Source: Intestinibaculum porci (lineage in GTDB: Bacteria > Bacillota_I > Bacilli_A > Erysipelotrichales > Coprobacillaceae). From it: a stretch of 64,000 bases of DNA. Below, one piece after another: positions 24,828-33,836 of the stretch. Each line of letters begins with the position of its first letter. Within the stretch, counting starts at the first letter, position 1. Made by a program: the position numbers and the translations under genes. The stretch covers positions 558,001 to 622,000 of the forward strand of contig NZ_AP019309.1 in NCBI RefSeq assembly GCF_003925875.1, given 5' to 3'. Below the pieces are notes generated by a model, which was not told the origin of the DNA, searched no databases, and saw only the letters and a list, made by a program, of their open reading frames with translations.

Positions 24828-25616
24828 ATGAAGAAGGAATACTTAAGCAGAGCGATGATGCTATCGCGAGAAATTATTGACAATTTATGGAATAAAGATA
24901 CGACGCTGGCGAATCAGTATTTCACTGATGATATTGTCGGCATTGGGCCTTATCAGGGAGAGTTTTATCATACGAAAGAACAATTGATGGACACACTTGA
25001 GACCTTATGCGATATGATCTTCATCAGCGAAGTTCTGAACGAAGAGATCTATCCGGTAGCGAATGAATTGCATACTTGTGTTATTGTTGGTCATTTTGTC
25101 GTAAAAACGATTCAAAAAGATAAAGACATTAATTACATGGAACAGGCTGTGACCTTGGTCTGGAATTTAGATAAGCGGGGAGAACTGTCAATCTCTCATA
25201 TCCATTACTCTTCGCCAGCTGTTCAGTCGCGCTTTTTTGAAGTTTTTTCGAGTGCCAAAAAAGCCAATGATATTGACTATGTCAAAGTGCAGAATGCGGA
25301 TGATTTGATTTCTATTAAGGATGCCAATAAACATATTCGTATTATTTCGCTTTCAGCCGTTGAATATGCAAAAGCTTTAGGACATGATACGATGATTTAC
25401 ATGCATGATGAAGCGATTCAGGCAAAAATCAGCTGGAAAACGTTTCTGGCGCTGTTAGATAACCGTTTTATCAAAGTGCATCGCAGTTATGTCGTACAGC
25501 GGGAATGCGTCAAACTGATTGGGAAAAACTATTTAGAAATGCATTCGGGTGATCAGGTGCCGGTACCAGTTAAAAATATGCGCACCGTCATCAATGCGTT
25601 AACCCATAAGAAATAA
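24828..25616 (+). CDS. SnoaL-like/LytTR DNA-binding transcriptional regulator
   Basis: The 262-residue protein joins an N-terminal NTF2/SnoaL-like domain (about 1-140: WNKDTTLANQYFTDDIVGIGP) to a C-terminal LytTR DNA-binding domain (about 160-262: ISWKTFLALLDNRFIKVHRSYVV). This is not a response regulator: no receiver domain precedes LytTR. The SnoaL-like pocket may sense a small molecule (inference). Start at 24828 follows GGGTGGG. It has its own promoter and terminator. Confidence 0.8.
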   Translation: MKKEYLSRAMMLSREIIDNLWNKDTTLANQYFTDDIVGIGPYQGEFYHTKEQLMDTLETLCDMIFISEVLNEEIYPVANELHTCVIVGHFVVKTIQKDKDINYMEQAVTLVWNLDKRGELSISHIHYSSPAVQSRFFEVFSSAKKANDIDYVKVQNADDLISIKDANKHIRIISLSAVEYAKALGHDTMIYMHDEAIQAKISWKTFLALLDNRFIKVHRSYVVQRECVKLIGKNYLEMHSGDQVPVPVKNMRTVINALTHKK

Positions 25617-25636
25617 GTCTCTTGGAGACTTTTTTC
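25615..25636 (+). terminator. Intrinsic terminator
   Basis: AGTCTC (25616-25621) and GAGACT (25625-25630) arms with TTG loop and T6. Confidence 0.75.
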
Positions 25637-25666
25637 TTTACAATAAACCCTTGGCGCTCCTATAAT
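25637..25666 (+). promoter_or_regulatory. Promoter of hisC
   Basis: TTTACA (25637-25642), 18-nt spacer, TATAAT (25661-25666). It leaves a leader of about 70 nt before the hisC start. Confidence 0.55.
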
Positions 25667-25743
25667 GGAGACATCCTAATGAAATTTGTGAAAAATTCAT
25701 AATAGGAAATAATATTTGTATAAAAGCGAAATGGAGGAAGACA

Positions 25744-26811
25744 ATGAGCTGGAGAGATCATTTACGACAGGTAGAACCTTATGTGGCTGGAGAACAGCCA
25801 AAGATGCGCAATCTGGTCAAACTCAATACCAATGAAAACCCTTATGGTCCAGGGGAGAAAGTTAAAGCTGCGATTCGTGACTTCGATAGCGAGGTCTTAA
25901 ATTTGTATCCGAATCCTGATGCGGAAACCTTACGTCATCAGTTAGCGATGTATCATGGTTTAGCGGATGATCAGGTGTACTTAGGCAATGGCTCAGACGC
26001 CGTTTTAGCGATTATTTTCTTGACTTGCTTTAACAGTTCGAAGAAACTCCTGTTCCCGGATATTACATATTCTTTCTATCCGGTTTATTGTGAGCTTTAT
26101 GGCATTGATTATGAAACGATCCCATTAAAAGATGATTTCACTATTGATATCAAGGATTATATGAAAGATAACGGCGGGATTATTTTCCCTAATCCCAATG
26201 CCCCAACCGGCGCTGCCTTAAGCAAAGCGCAAATTGAGGAAATTCTCAAACACAATCAAAATAGTGTTGTCGTGATCGATGAAGCGTATGTCGATTTCGG
26301 CGCTGAAAGTGTGATGCGTCTCATTGATACGTATGAAAACTTACTTGTTGTCCATACCTTCTCAAAATTCCGCTCATTAGCGGGAATCCGTTTAGGCGCG
26401 GCCTTTGGACAAAAAGAACTGATTTCTCATCTTTATGATGTGAAGAACTCTTTTAACTCATATCCGATTGATGCTTTAGCCCAAAAGATCGGAGAAGCGA
26501 GTATTCAGGATAGTGCGCATATTAAAGCGAATGCTCAGAAGGTTATCGCAACGCGTGAAAAGACCTGTGAAGCGCTCAAAGCCTTAGGCTTTACTATGCC
26601 AGAAAGCAGCGCGAACTTTATTTTTGTTACTCATGAATCGGTAAGAGCTGACGTGCTTTTTAAAGCCTTACGTGAGCGCCATATTATTGTCCGTTATTTC
26701 AATAAACCGCGCATTGATAACTATTTACGTATTACCATCGGAACCCCTGAGCAGATGGAAGTCCTCATTGAGGCCTTAAAAGAGATTTTAAGTAAGCAAG
26801 CTGAAGGATAA
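25744..26811 (+). CDS. hisC: Histidinol-phosphate aminotransferase
   Basis: PLP enzyme that makes histidinol phosphate in histidine synthesis. Family features: LNTNENPYGP at 28-37, GNGSDAVL, NPNAPTG, IDEAYVDF and the PLP lysine Lys208 in HTFSKFRSLAGIRLG. Length 355 aa. ATGGAGGAAG precedes the start. It is alone; no other his gene is in the window, so it could also serve as an aromatic aminotransferase. Confidence 0.92.
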   Translation: MSWRDHLRQVEPYVAGEQPKMRNLVKLNTNENPYGPGEKVKAAIRDFDSEVLNLYPNPDAETLRHQLAMYHGLADDQVYLGNGSDAVLAIIFLTCFNSSKKLLFPDITYSFYPVYCELYGIDYETIPLKDDFTIDIKDYMKDNGGIIFPNPNAPTGAALSKAQIEEILKHNQNSVVVIDEAYVDFGAESVMRLIDTYENLLVVHTFSKFRSLAGIRLGAAFGQKELISHLYDVKNSFNSYPIDALAQKIGEASIQDSAHIKANAQKVIATREKTCEALKALGFTMPESSANFIFVTHESVRADVLFKALRERHIIVRYFNKPRIDNYLRITIGTPEQMEVLIEALKEILSKQAEG

Positions 26812-26827
26812 TTTCCTCAGCTTTTTT
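26799..26827 (+). terminator. Intrinsic terminator of hisC
   Basis: AGCTGA and TCAGCT outer arms with inner AGGA/TCC pairing, then T6. The stem includes the stop codon. Confidence 0.7.
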
Positions 26828-26883
26828 ATGTGAAAACACATAATTTCACATTTCGATTTGTAGAGGATGACTTTAAGAGAGTT

Positions 26884-26894
26884 TATGCTATAAT
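26884..26894 (+). promoter_or_regulatory. Extended -10 promoter of rapZ-whiA
   Basis: TATGCTATAAT without a clear -35 hexamer, identical to the secA promoter core. Confidence 0.6.
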
Positions 26895-26923
26895 ACACGT
26901 ATAGTGGGAGGAGGCACGTTTTT

Positions 26924-27775
26924 ATGATCAATTATGAAGTGATTCTAGTAACCGGTATGTCAGGAGCTGGTAAGACCACAGCGATGGCTGTCTTTGAAAA
27001 TATGGGCTATTACTGTATTGATAATTATCCTGTCGCAATCCTGGATGCATTCTCAGATATGTTAAGAGAAGCATCATTTGACTATACGAAAATTGCCATG
27101 GCCGTGCGTCTCAATGACGCCATGGAAGCTATTCGCATTCTCTCAAACTTAGACTGTGCGAAACTGACAGTCGTTTTCCTTGACTGTGATAATGAAAAGA
27201 TTTTAAAACGTTATAAACAGACCAGACGTTCCCATCCGATGATGATCGCTCATCAGGCGTCAACTTTGACCGAATCGATCCAGTTAGAGCGCCGGGATTT
27301 TGACAGTGTCAAATCGCAGGCGCATCGGATTATCGATACGACATTATTAAAAGCTAAAGGCTTGCAGGATGTTTTGGAATCCGCTTTTAATAAAGGCGAT
27401 AAAGAAGTTTTCCGCGTCAGCTTTGTCTCTTTTGGATACAAATATGGCGTCCCTAAAGATGCGGATCTGATTTTGGATGTGCGTTTCCTTCCTAATCCGT
27501 TTTACGTTGAAGAGCTGCGGCCATTAACCGGGAACGATCCAGAAGTTTATAACTATGTGATGGATAAACCTGCGACCAAGATCTTTGTGGAGAAGACGAC
27601 CAAATATTTTGAATATTTACTTAAAGAATATGAAAATGAAGGTAAGATGCAGGTCATTGTCGGCATCGGCTGTACTGGCGGGCAGCACCGCTCAGTCACT
27701 TTAACGAATTACTTTGCATCTTACTTCAGTCAGTATTATCAGGTGTACAAGTGGCATCGTGATGCTGACCATTAA
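26924..27775 (+). CDS. rapZ: RapZ/YvcJ nucleotide-binding protein
   Basis: P-loop protein that binds ATP/GTP (283 aa). In E. coli RapZ is the adaptor that controls GlmZ/GlmY small RNAs; in Bacillus YvcJ affects competence. Walker A GMSGAGKTT is near the N-terminus, and the C-terminal GIGCTGGQHRSV motif is present. GGGAGGAGG precedes the ATG. It is followed 11 nt later by whiA; the yvcK gene normally found between them is absent. Confidence 0.93.
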   Translation: MINYEVILVTGMSGAGKTTAMAVFENMGYYCIDNYPVAILDAFSDMLREASFDYTKIAMAVRLNDAMEAIRILSNLDCAKLTVVFLDCDNEKILKRYKQTRRSHPMMIAHQASTLTESIQLERRDFDSVKSQAHRIIDTTLLKAKGLQDVLESAFNKGDKEVFRVSFVSFGYKYGVPKDADLILDVRFLPNPFYVEELRPLTGNDPEVYNYVMDKPATKIFVEKTTKYFEYLLKEYENEGKMQVIVGIGCTGGQHRSVTLTNYFASYFSQYYQVYKWHRDADH

Positions 27776-27786
27776 GGGGGTTCACT

Positions 27787-28731
27787 ATGCTTTCTTTTGC
27801 CCGAAAAGTTAAAGAAGAAATTGTTTTCAATGACTTTGATGTCGCCAGCTCCAAAGCGCTGCTTTGTGCGCTCATCAAAGTCAGCGGGACGCTGCATTTA
27901 GGCGGCGGCATGTCCTTAACGATTCGCTCAGAAAATGCGAAGATTGCCAGCAAGATGCATAAAATGTTAAAGGAAATCTATCAGCCGCAGTTAGAGTTTC
28001 GCGTTTCGAAAAAGATGAAGCTCAATAAAAACAATATCTATATTCTCAAAGTCTCAAAAGCGAAAGAGATCTTAGATGACTTAGAGCTGATGGATGGCTT
28101 TGGCTTTCATGTTATTCCCAGCAGCCGCATCATCTATGATGATGAAACCAGGCGTGCTTATTTAGCCGGCATCTTTCTCGCGAGCGGTTCGGTGAATAAT
28201 CCGGATACTTCGAATTATCATTTAGAGATGAGTGTCATCGATGAAGACCACGCCAATTATATTGCCAGTTTGATGAATGGCTTTCATCTCAATGCGAAAG
28301 TGATTCAGCGCCGTAATAAATATGTGATTTATTTGAAGTCGGCGGAAAAGATTGGCGATTTCTTACGAGCTATTGGGGCGAGTGCTTCGGTAATGGACTT
28401 TGAAATGACAAGAATTGATCGCTCGATGGCCAATACCGTGAATCGCTGGAATAACTGTGATATTGCCAATGAAATGAAAGCGATGAGCGCGGCTGAAAAA
28501 CAAATTGAGGATATCGCTTATGTCATCGATAAAGCAGGTTTAGAAGTCCTAGATGAAAAGACCGCCCAGGTGGCAGAAATCCGGTTAGAAAATCCCGAGC
28601 TTTCCTTAAGTGAACTCGCCGAGGTCTATCTCGTCAAAACCGGGAAAACCATTTCTAAATCCGGACTCCATCATCGCTTTAAAAAGATCAAAGAGGAAGC
28701 GCAGCGCTTAAGGCAGATGGAAGAATCATGA
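27787..28731 (+). CDS. whiA: WhiA DNA-binding regulator
   Basis: Sporulation/cell-division regulator with a degenerate LAGLIDADG homing-endonuclease-like N-terminal half (YLAGIFLASGSVNNP) and a C-terminal helix-turn-helix (LSLSELAEVYLVKTGKTISKSG). Length 314 aa is typical. In Firmicutes it influences division and chromosome segregation. AAGGGGG precedes the ATG. It overlaps the next gene by 4 nt. Confidence 0.95.
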   Translation: MLSFARKVKEEIVFNDFDVASSKALLCALIKVSGTLHLGGGMSLTIRSENAKIASKMHKMLKEIYQPQLEFRVSKKMKLNKNNIYILKVSKAKEILDDLELMDGFGFHVIPSSRIIYDDETRRAYLAGIFLASGSVNNPDTSNYHLEMSVIDEDHANYIASLMNGFHLNAKVIQRRNKYVIYLKSAEKIGDFLRAIGASASVMDFEMTRIDRSMANTVNRWNNCDIANEMKAMSAAEKQIEDIAYVIDKAGLEVLDEKTAQVAEIRLENPELSLSELAEVYLVKTGKTISKSGLHHRFKKIKEEAQRLRQMEES

Positions 28732-28940
28732 ATATCGAAAAACGCTTTGGCCTGCGCATTCGTGAGCTGCGGATGATGCAGGAGATCTCGCAGGAAGAAT
28801 TAGCCTGGCGCTGCCAGTTATCGAAAAATTATGTTTCTGATGTGGAACGGGGAACCCGGAATGTCTCCCTGAAAGCCATTGAAAAATTTGCAAAGGGATT
28901 AGATGTCAGAATTGAAGATCTCTTCCACTTTGAAAGATAG
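28728..28940 (+). CDS. Small XRE-family transcriptional regulator
   Basis: A 70-residue Cro/CI-type helix-turn-helix protein with nothing else: SQEELAWRCQLSKNYVSDVERG is the HTH. ATGA overlap with whiA shows translational coupling, a fixed genetic link with rapZ-whiA in this genome. Target unknown. Confidence 0.85.
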   Translation: MNIEKRFGLRIRELRMMQEISQEELAWRCQLSKNYVSDVERGTRNVSLKAIEKFAKGLDVRIEDLFHFER

Positions 28941-28951
28941 GAGCAGTTTTG

Positions 28952-29209
28952 ATGGAATTATTAGTAGTTGTGGCATTGATCATTTTAGTCATTGCCATTC
29001 TGGCCTTTATCTTTAAAACCATTTTGTTTTTCTGGCCAGTCGTATTGGTGTTATTAATCGCTTACGCGGTGAAAAGAGCGATCGATTCACATAAGAAAGT
29101 GAATGATCATGATTTTAAGGATCAGGGGAATTATGATAGGGATGATAATCCCGATGTCATCGATGTGGAGTATAAAGTCATTGATGATGAAGATCATAAG
29201 AAGGAGTGA
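28952..29209 (+). CDS. Small membrane protein with acidic tail
   Basis: An 85-residue protein: a long hydrophobic region (about 1-45, one or two helices with FWP in between) and a very acidic cytoplasmic-type tail (VIDVEYKVIDDEDHKKE). Start chosen at 28952 with GGAG 8 nt upstream. It precedes the zinc-ribbon membrane protein with AAGGAG straddling its stop, so the two probably act together. Function unknown. Confidence 0.65.
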   Translation: MELLVVVALIILVIAILAFIFKTILFFWPVVLVLLIAYAVKRAIDSHKKVNDHDFKDQGNYDRDDNPDVIDVEYKVIDDEDHKKE

Positions 29210-29214
29210 TTGGT

Positions 29215-30528
29215 TTGATTTGTCCAAAATGTCATAAAGAAATTAGTGATGATGCATTATACTGTCAGTACTGCGGCACCCCATTAGGGAAAAAGATCTG
29301 TCCATCCTGTCGCGCCGAAAACGATATGGATGCACTCTTTTGTGCCCATTGCGGCCGCCCTTTTGAAAGAGATATGAGCGATCGCGTCGAGCGCACGGCC
29401 AAATATGATCATTATGTGCCCATTGAGAGTGATATCCCCAAACAAAATACGGATGTCTTCTCAAGCTTAGATCGTGATCAGGTCGCTTTTGAAAAAGTTG
29501 ATAAGAAAGTGCACTGGAAAAGCGTTCTTTCCGGGGTTCTTGCACTGCTTGTCGTGACGGGCGGCAGTTATTATTACTTGCGCCACTCGCAAGCATTAAA
29601 GGTCACCAATCGTCCGGCGGTTAATGGCGAAATGGCCAATGGGGCAACGTTTAAAGCGGCCAAGACGACGGCGATGGAAAACTATTCCAACTTAGCGAAT
29701 AATGGAACGCTAGCGAGTGATGGTAAGAATGTGTTTTTAACCAATGATAATGGTTATCTGGTTAAGACCGATATGAACTTTAAAAATGCGACCGTCTTAG
29801 TCAAAGAAGCAGTACAGTATATTAATGTTTATAAAAAGAGTCTTTACTTTACTGATGCCAACCATTACTTGTGTATGACAACGAGTGATGGCGGTGCTAA
29901 GATCACCATTATTAAAAAGGCAGTTTACTATCTCACCTTGCATGGTGATCATCTCTATTATCAGTTAGATGGGGATAATGAAAGTCTTTATGACTATAAC
30001 ATTAAAACCAAGAAATCAACGCGTCTGGTAGATTTACATGTCTATAACATGTCTTTTAATGGCAACGATCTTTATTATAATGCGAAAGATGGGATTTATG
30101 TCTATCATCTTGATAGCCAAAAGAATGAACTGATTTTAAAGACCAGCAATAGTTTTGTGCAGTATTATAAGGGTTATGTTTATTACATTAACAATGCCTC
30201 TTTAATGCGGGTGAATGTGTCAACCAAGACACCAGAAACGATCGTTTCTTCAACGACCCAGAATGTGATGAATCAGGTGATCAATGTAGGCACTTATGTC
30301 ATGAATGATCAAGCCATTTATTTCTATAATGTTTCGCAGTATTCAGGCGGATCTATTTACCGCGTGGATTTAAAAACCAAACAGGTAAAAACAATTTATG
30401 ATGGCTTGACCTTAACAAGTACAGATATTCAGCTTATTAACGACAACCTTGTCGTGAAATCAAATAAAAAATGGATTGGGATCAACACTTCTAATAAGAA
30501 GGCAGCCGCAATCTTTAGTCAGGAGTAA
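29215..30528 (+). CDS. Double zinc-ribbon membrane protein with beta-propeller-like domain
   Basis: A 437-residue protein: two zinc ribbons (CPKC...CQYC and CPSC...CAHC, residues 3-50), a linker, one membrane helix (about 103-122), and a long extracellular region of repeated short strands (YLVKTDMNF, SLYFTDANHYL, HLYYQLDGDNES). The latter resembles DUF5050-type beta-propellers. The start is a TTG at 29215, supported by AAGGAG 8 nt upstream and the MICPKC opening; a GTG at 29206 overlaps that site. Likely links a cytoplasmic sensor to the envelope (inference). Confidence 0.75.
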   Translation: MICPKCHKEISDDALYCQYCGTPLGKKICPSCRAENDMDALFCAHCGRPFERDMSDRVERTAKYDHYVPIESDIPKQNTDVFSSLDRDQVAFEKVDKKVHWKSVLSGVLALLVVTGGSYYYLRHSQALKVTNRPAVNGEMANGATFKAAKTTAMENYSNLANNGTLASDGKNVFLTNDNGYLVKTDMNFKNATVLVKEAVQYINVYKKSLYFTDANHYLCMTTSDGGAKITIIKKAVYYLTLHGDHLYYQLDGDNESLYDYNIKTKKSTRLVDLHVYNMSFNGNDLYYNAKDGIYVYHLDSQKNELILKTSNSFVQYYKGYVYYINNASLMRVNVSTKTPETIVSSTTQNVMNQVINVGTYVMNDQAIYFYNVSQYSGGSIYRVDLKTKQVKTIYDGLTLTSTDIQLINDNLVVKSNKKWIGINTSNKKAAAIFSQE

Positions 30529-30530
30529 AT

Positions 30531-31883
30531 ATGTTAGTAAAAGAAATTATGGAGGCAACTTCCGGGAAGCTGCTTTCGGGATCAGTCAATGATGAAATTA
30601 CCCATTTCACCCAGGACTCCAGAGCCTGTGTGAAAGGCAGTATGTATATTCCTTTAATCGGGGCTAACCATGATGGACATGATTTTATTCAGTCAGCGTT
30701 TGATCATGGCGCACAGGCGATTATCACGTCCAAAGTGATTGAAGCGCCCGATAAAGATGTCATCTTAGTTGAGGATACTTTAAAAGCTTTAGGCGATATG
30801 GCTCGTTATGTGCGCAAAAAGAGTCAGGCGATTGTTGTCGGTATTACTGGCTCAGTTGGTAAAACGAGTACCAAAGATATGATCTATTCGGTCGTGAGTC
30901 AGAAATACAAAGCCTTAAAAACCTTAGGTAACTATAACAATAACATTGGTTTGCCATTAACGATTTTACGTTATCAGGATGAAGAAGCGATGGTGATCGA
31001 AATGGGGATGAACCATTTGGGTGAAATTGATTATTTAACCAATATCGCTAAACCTGATGTCGCTGCGATTACTAATGTCGGAACTGCACATATTGGCGAA
31101 GTAGGATCACGCGAAAACATCCTCAAAGCCAAAATGGAAATTACTCATGGTTTAAAAGACAATGGCATCTTAGTAATCAATCATGATAATGATATGTTAG
31201 CGACAGTTAAAGAAGGAAATTTCAGATTAAAGACTATCGGGATTGATGATCCAGCTGATTTACAGGCTGAGAATGTCATCTTAAAAGAAGACGGTTCTGA
31301 TTTTACGGTCACCGTTGATGGAGAGACTTATGATGTTCATGTACCGGTGGCGGGAAAGCACTTCGTGTATAATGCTTTAGTCGCAATGGCAGTTGGTTTA
31401 TCCATTGATATTCCAATAAAGCAGTGCATTGCCGGCGTAGAAAACTTTGAATTAACGAAGAATCGTGCCGATCGTCTTTTATTACGTGATGGCATTATTC
31501 TATTTGATGGCACTTATAATGCCAACTTAGATTCCATGAAAGCTTCGATCGCTGTCTTATCACAGTACGAAGGACGGAAGATCGCCGTTTTAGGCGATAT
31601 GCTGGAACTGGGCAGTTATGAAGAAGCGCTGCACCGGGAAGTTGGTAAAGCATTATGTGAAAAGAATATTGATTTAACTCTTGCGGTAGGAAAAGCTTCG
31701 GAGTATATTATCGATGAAGTGGTCAAAACAGGCCGAGAAGGACACCACTTTGAAAATAATGAAGAACTTGAAAACGCCCTGAAAGATACTATTCAGCCAG
31801 GTGATGTGATCTTAGTGAAAGCGTCTAATGGCATGCATCTGAAGGAAGTTGTCGAAGAGTTAAAGGAGATTTATAAATCATGA
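30531..31883 (+). CDS. murF: UDP-MurNAc-tripeptide--D-Ala-D-Ala ligase
   Basis: Adds D-Ala-D-Ala to the cytoplasmic peptidoglycan precursor. Mur-ligase layout: N-terminal substrate domain (TQDSRACVKGSMYIPL), ATP loop GITGSVGKTS (104-113), central EMGMNHLGEID and ITNVGTAHI, C-terminal FDGTYNANLDSM. Length 450 aa is normal. It overlaps ddl by 4 nt (ATGA), so precursor D-Ala-D-Ala and its ligase are made together. Confidence 0.95.
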   Translation: MLVKEIMEATSGKLLSGSVNDEITHFTQDSRACVKGSMYIPLIGANHDGHDFIQSAFDHGAQAIITSKVIEAPDKDVILVEDTLKALGDMARYVRKKSQAIVVGITGSVGKTSTKDMIYSVVSQKYKALKTLGNYNNNIGLPLTILRYQDEEAMVIEMGMNHLGEIDYLTNIAKPDVAAITNVGTAHIGEVGSRENILKAKMEITHGLKDNGILVINHDNDMLATVKEGNFRLKTIGIDDPADLQAENVILKEDGSDFTVTVDGETYDVHVPVAGKHFVYNALVAMAVGLSIDIPIKQCIAGVENFELTKNRADRLLLRDGIILFDGTYNANLDSMKASIAVLSQYEGRKIAVLGDMLELGSYEEALHREVGKALCEKNIDLTLAVGKASEYIIDEVVKTGREGHHFENNEELENALKDTIQPGDVILVKASNGMHLKEVVEELKEIYKS

Positions 31884-32914
31884 AGTTACTATTAATATGC
31901 GGCGGGATGTCTACTGAACATAGTATTTCTCGTATGTCTTGTACAAATATCCGTAAACAGGTGAATCCTGAACATTACGATGTGACCGTCTTAGGAATTA
32001 CAAAAGAAGGAGACTGGTATATCTTAGATCAGAACGTTACTGATTATTCATCAGAAAACTGGTTAGATCATGCGCAGGTCGTTACCGAAACATTTGCTTT
32101 CTTAAAATCATTTGATTGTGTATTCCCAGTTTTACATGGTATGTACGGGGAAGACGGGACGATTCAGGGCTTATTAGAAATGGCGAATGTGCCTTATGTC
32201 GGCTGTCGTGTATTTGATAGTGCGGCTGCCATGGATAAAGTCATGGCAAAGAAGTTATTCAATGCGGCGGGCATTAAACAAACCCCAAGTGTTTATGTGA
32301 AAAAGCAATTTGATGGTAAGTTTGTCGTTGTGAATGATGATACAACAGAAGATGAAAACGTGAAAGATGTCATCTTAAAAACAATTGGTTTACCATGTTT
32401 CATCAAAGCTTCTCGTTCTGGTTCAAGTGTCGGCTGTTATAAAGTTTCCGAAGTATCTGAGTTAATGCCTCGCTTACAAGAAGCTGGTCAGTATGATTCT
32501 AAGATTCTTTGTGAAAAAGCCATTAACGCAACTGAATTAGAATGTGCGGTTTTAGGCAATGATGATGTCATCGCCTCACGCGTTGGTCAGATTTTACCAC
32601 ATGGTGAATTCTATACCTTCGAATCAAAATATGAAGATGAGCAGAGTGCGACCTGCATTCCTGCCCGCGTTGCTCAAAGCGTTCAGGATTATATCCGTGA
32701 AAATGCGGTCAAAGCATTCAAAGCTTTAGATGGACATGGCTTAGCCCGTTGTGACTTCTTCTTAGATCAGGATACTAATGAAGTTTACCTGAATGAAATT
32801 AATACTTTACCAGGTTTCACTAATATCTCTATGTATCCTCAGTTAATGAAGGACTTAGGTATTGATACACCTGAATTAATTGATCGTTTAGTAGCGCTAG
32901 CTTTTGAAAGATAA
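31880..32914 (+). CDS. ddl: D-alanine--D-alanine ligase
   Basis: ATP-grasp ligase that makes D-Ala-D-Ala (344 aa). GGMSTEHSIS at the start, VFPVLHGMYGEDGTIQG, the ATP-grasp lysine in PCFIKASRSGSSVG, and the metal-binding LNEINTLPGFT are visible. Partner of murF in a two-gene unit ended by two terminators. Confidence 0.95.
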   Translation: MKLLLICGGMSTEHSISRMSCTNIRKQVNPEHYDVTVLGITKEGDWYILDQNVTDYSSENWLDHAQVVTETFAFLKSFDCVFPVLHGMYGEDGTIQGLLEMANVPYVGCRVFDSAAAMDKVMAKKLFNAAGIKQTPSVYVKKQFDGKFVVVNDDTTEDENVKDVILKTIGLPCFIKASRSGSSVGCYKVSEVSELMPRLQEAGQYDSKILCEKAINATELECAVLGNDDVIASRVGQILPHGEFYTFESKYEDEQSATCIPARVAQSVQDYIRENAVKAFKALDGHGLARCDFFLDQDTNEVYLNEINTLPGFTNISMYPQLMKDLGIDTPELIDRLVALAFER

Positions 32915-32923
32915 AACGGCACT

Positions 32924-32949
32924 AGTGGTGAATCAATCGCCACTTTTCT
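32924..32949 (+). terminator. Intrinsic terminator of murF-ddl (first)
   Basis: AGTGGTGA (32924-32931) with TCGCCACT (32937-32944), one G-U pair, then TTTTCTTT. Confidence 0.7.
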
Positions 32950-32960
32950 TTACCCTTAAG

Positions 32961-32986
32961 GACTACGATTTTCGTGGTCTTTTTCT
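32961..32986 (+). terminator. Intrinsic terminator of murF-ddl (second)
   Basis: GACTACGA (32961-32968) with TCGTGGTC (32972-32979), TTT loop, then T5. Confidence 0.75.
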
Positions 32987-33030
32987 TTACCTTTTTTGAT
33001 CTCATTAATGTGTTTGTGAAAGGAGCGTTT

Positions 33031-33560
33031 ATGATTGATCAAAAGAAACACTTATTAACGATTGAAAAGCAGATTGAACACTTAAAAAGCAAAGGCATTA
33101 CTTTTGACTGAGTCAGTGAAAAGGATGCCTTTTCCTATCTCCAAAATGAGAGTTATTTCTTTAAACTCATCGCTTATCGTAAAAATTATCAGAAATATGA
33201 ATATGGGGATCATGTCGGTCAGTACATTCATTTAGAATTTGGTGACTTGGAAGATTTAACAGAAATTGATCGTTTCTTAAGAAGTGTCTTATTCCAGTTA
33301 TCTTTAGATGTTGAATACTACGCTAAGATGAAGATCCTCAAAGTCATTGAAGTACATCACGAAGATGGCTATAAAATTGTAGTAGATTTCTTGGATGATC
33401 TTCAAAAAAAATAACTTAAAACAGTATGATCGATGTAAAGGAGAGTTAGAACGTAATCGTACATCTTATTATTGTGGTGATTTGGTACGTAAGTATTCTC
33501 CAAATTATCCTGTATGGGTCTTTTTGGAAATCGTTCCCTTTGGTAGAACATGGTAGAACA
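33031..33560 (+). pseudogene. Degraded Abi (AbiD/AbiF, Abi_2-like) family gene
   Basis: A good ribosome binding site (AAAGGAG) and ATG 33031 open MIDQKKHLLTIEKQIEHL, the typical Abi_2 start. Three lesions follow. An in-frame TGA lies at 33109-33111. One extra A in the A8 run at 33404-33411 shifts the frame; it resumes as NLKQYDRCKGELERNRTSYY and YPVWVFLEIVPFG. A tandem 10-bp duplication (TGGTAGAACA, near 33541-33560) then introduces a TAG. The family is known for abortive phage infection. No other defence gene is beside it. Confidence 0.75.
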
Positions 33561-33578
33561 TGGCTCTCATTTTTTTGG

Positions 33579-33606
33579 AGGCTGTGCTGATGTGCAGTCT
33601 TTTTTG
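33579..33606 (+). terminator. Intrinsic terminator after the Abi pseudogene
   Basis: AGGCTGTGC (33579-33587) with GTGCAGTCT (33592-33600), several G-U pairs, then T6. Confidence 0.6.
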
Positions 33607-33654
33607 TGTATTTGGTGCTAGTGATGGATTGTCCACCGCTATTTTATTTTTTTA

Positions 33655-33790
33655 AAGGTGTGTTAGATGATGAAATAGATGACATTAAGTTCTATAATAA
33701 AGGTATATGGTAAGAGCCTAAAAAGAAAGCGTTAGTCAGATCGGATAATACGACAGAAAGTATACAATGTTTAGAAAAGTATAAAAAATG
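33655..33790 (+). pseudogene. Short coding remnant
   Basis: One frame reads GVLDDEIDDIKFYNKGIW, a TAA, and then EPKKKALVRSDNTTESIQCL before a stop. The composition looks coding but there is no start or family match. Probably the tail of a lost accessory gene. Confidence is low. Confidence 0.3.
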
Positions 33791-33801
33791 ACTTGGATTT
33801 A

Positions 33802-33830
33802 TTGACAGCTTTAAAGTAAAAGTATATAGT
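33802..33830 (+). promoter_or_regulatory. Promoter of the branched-chain amino acid operon
   Basis: Consensus TTGACA (33802-33807), exact 17-nt spacer, TATAGT (33825-33830). The transcript begins with the T-box leader. Confidence 0.75.
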
Positions 33831-33836
33831 AATGTC

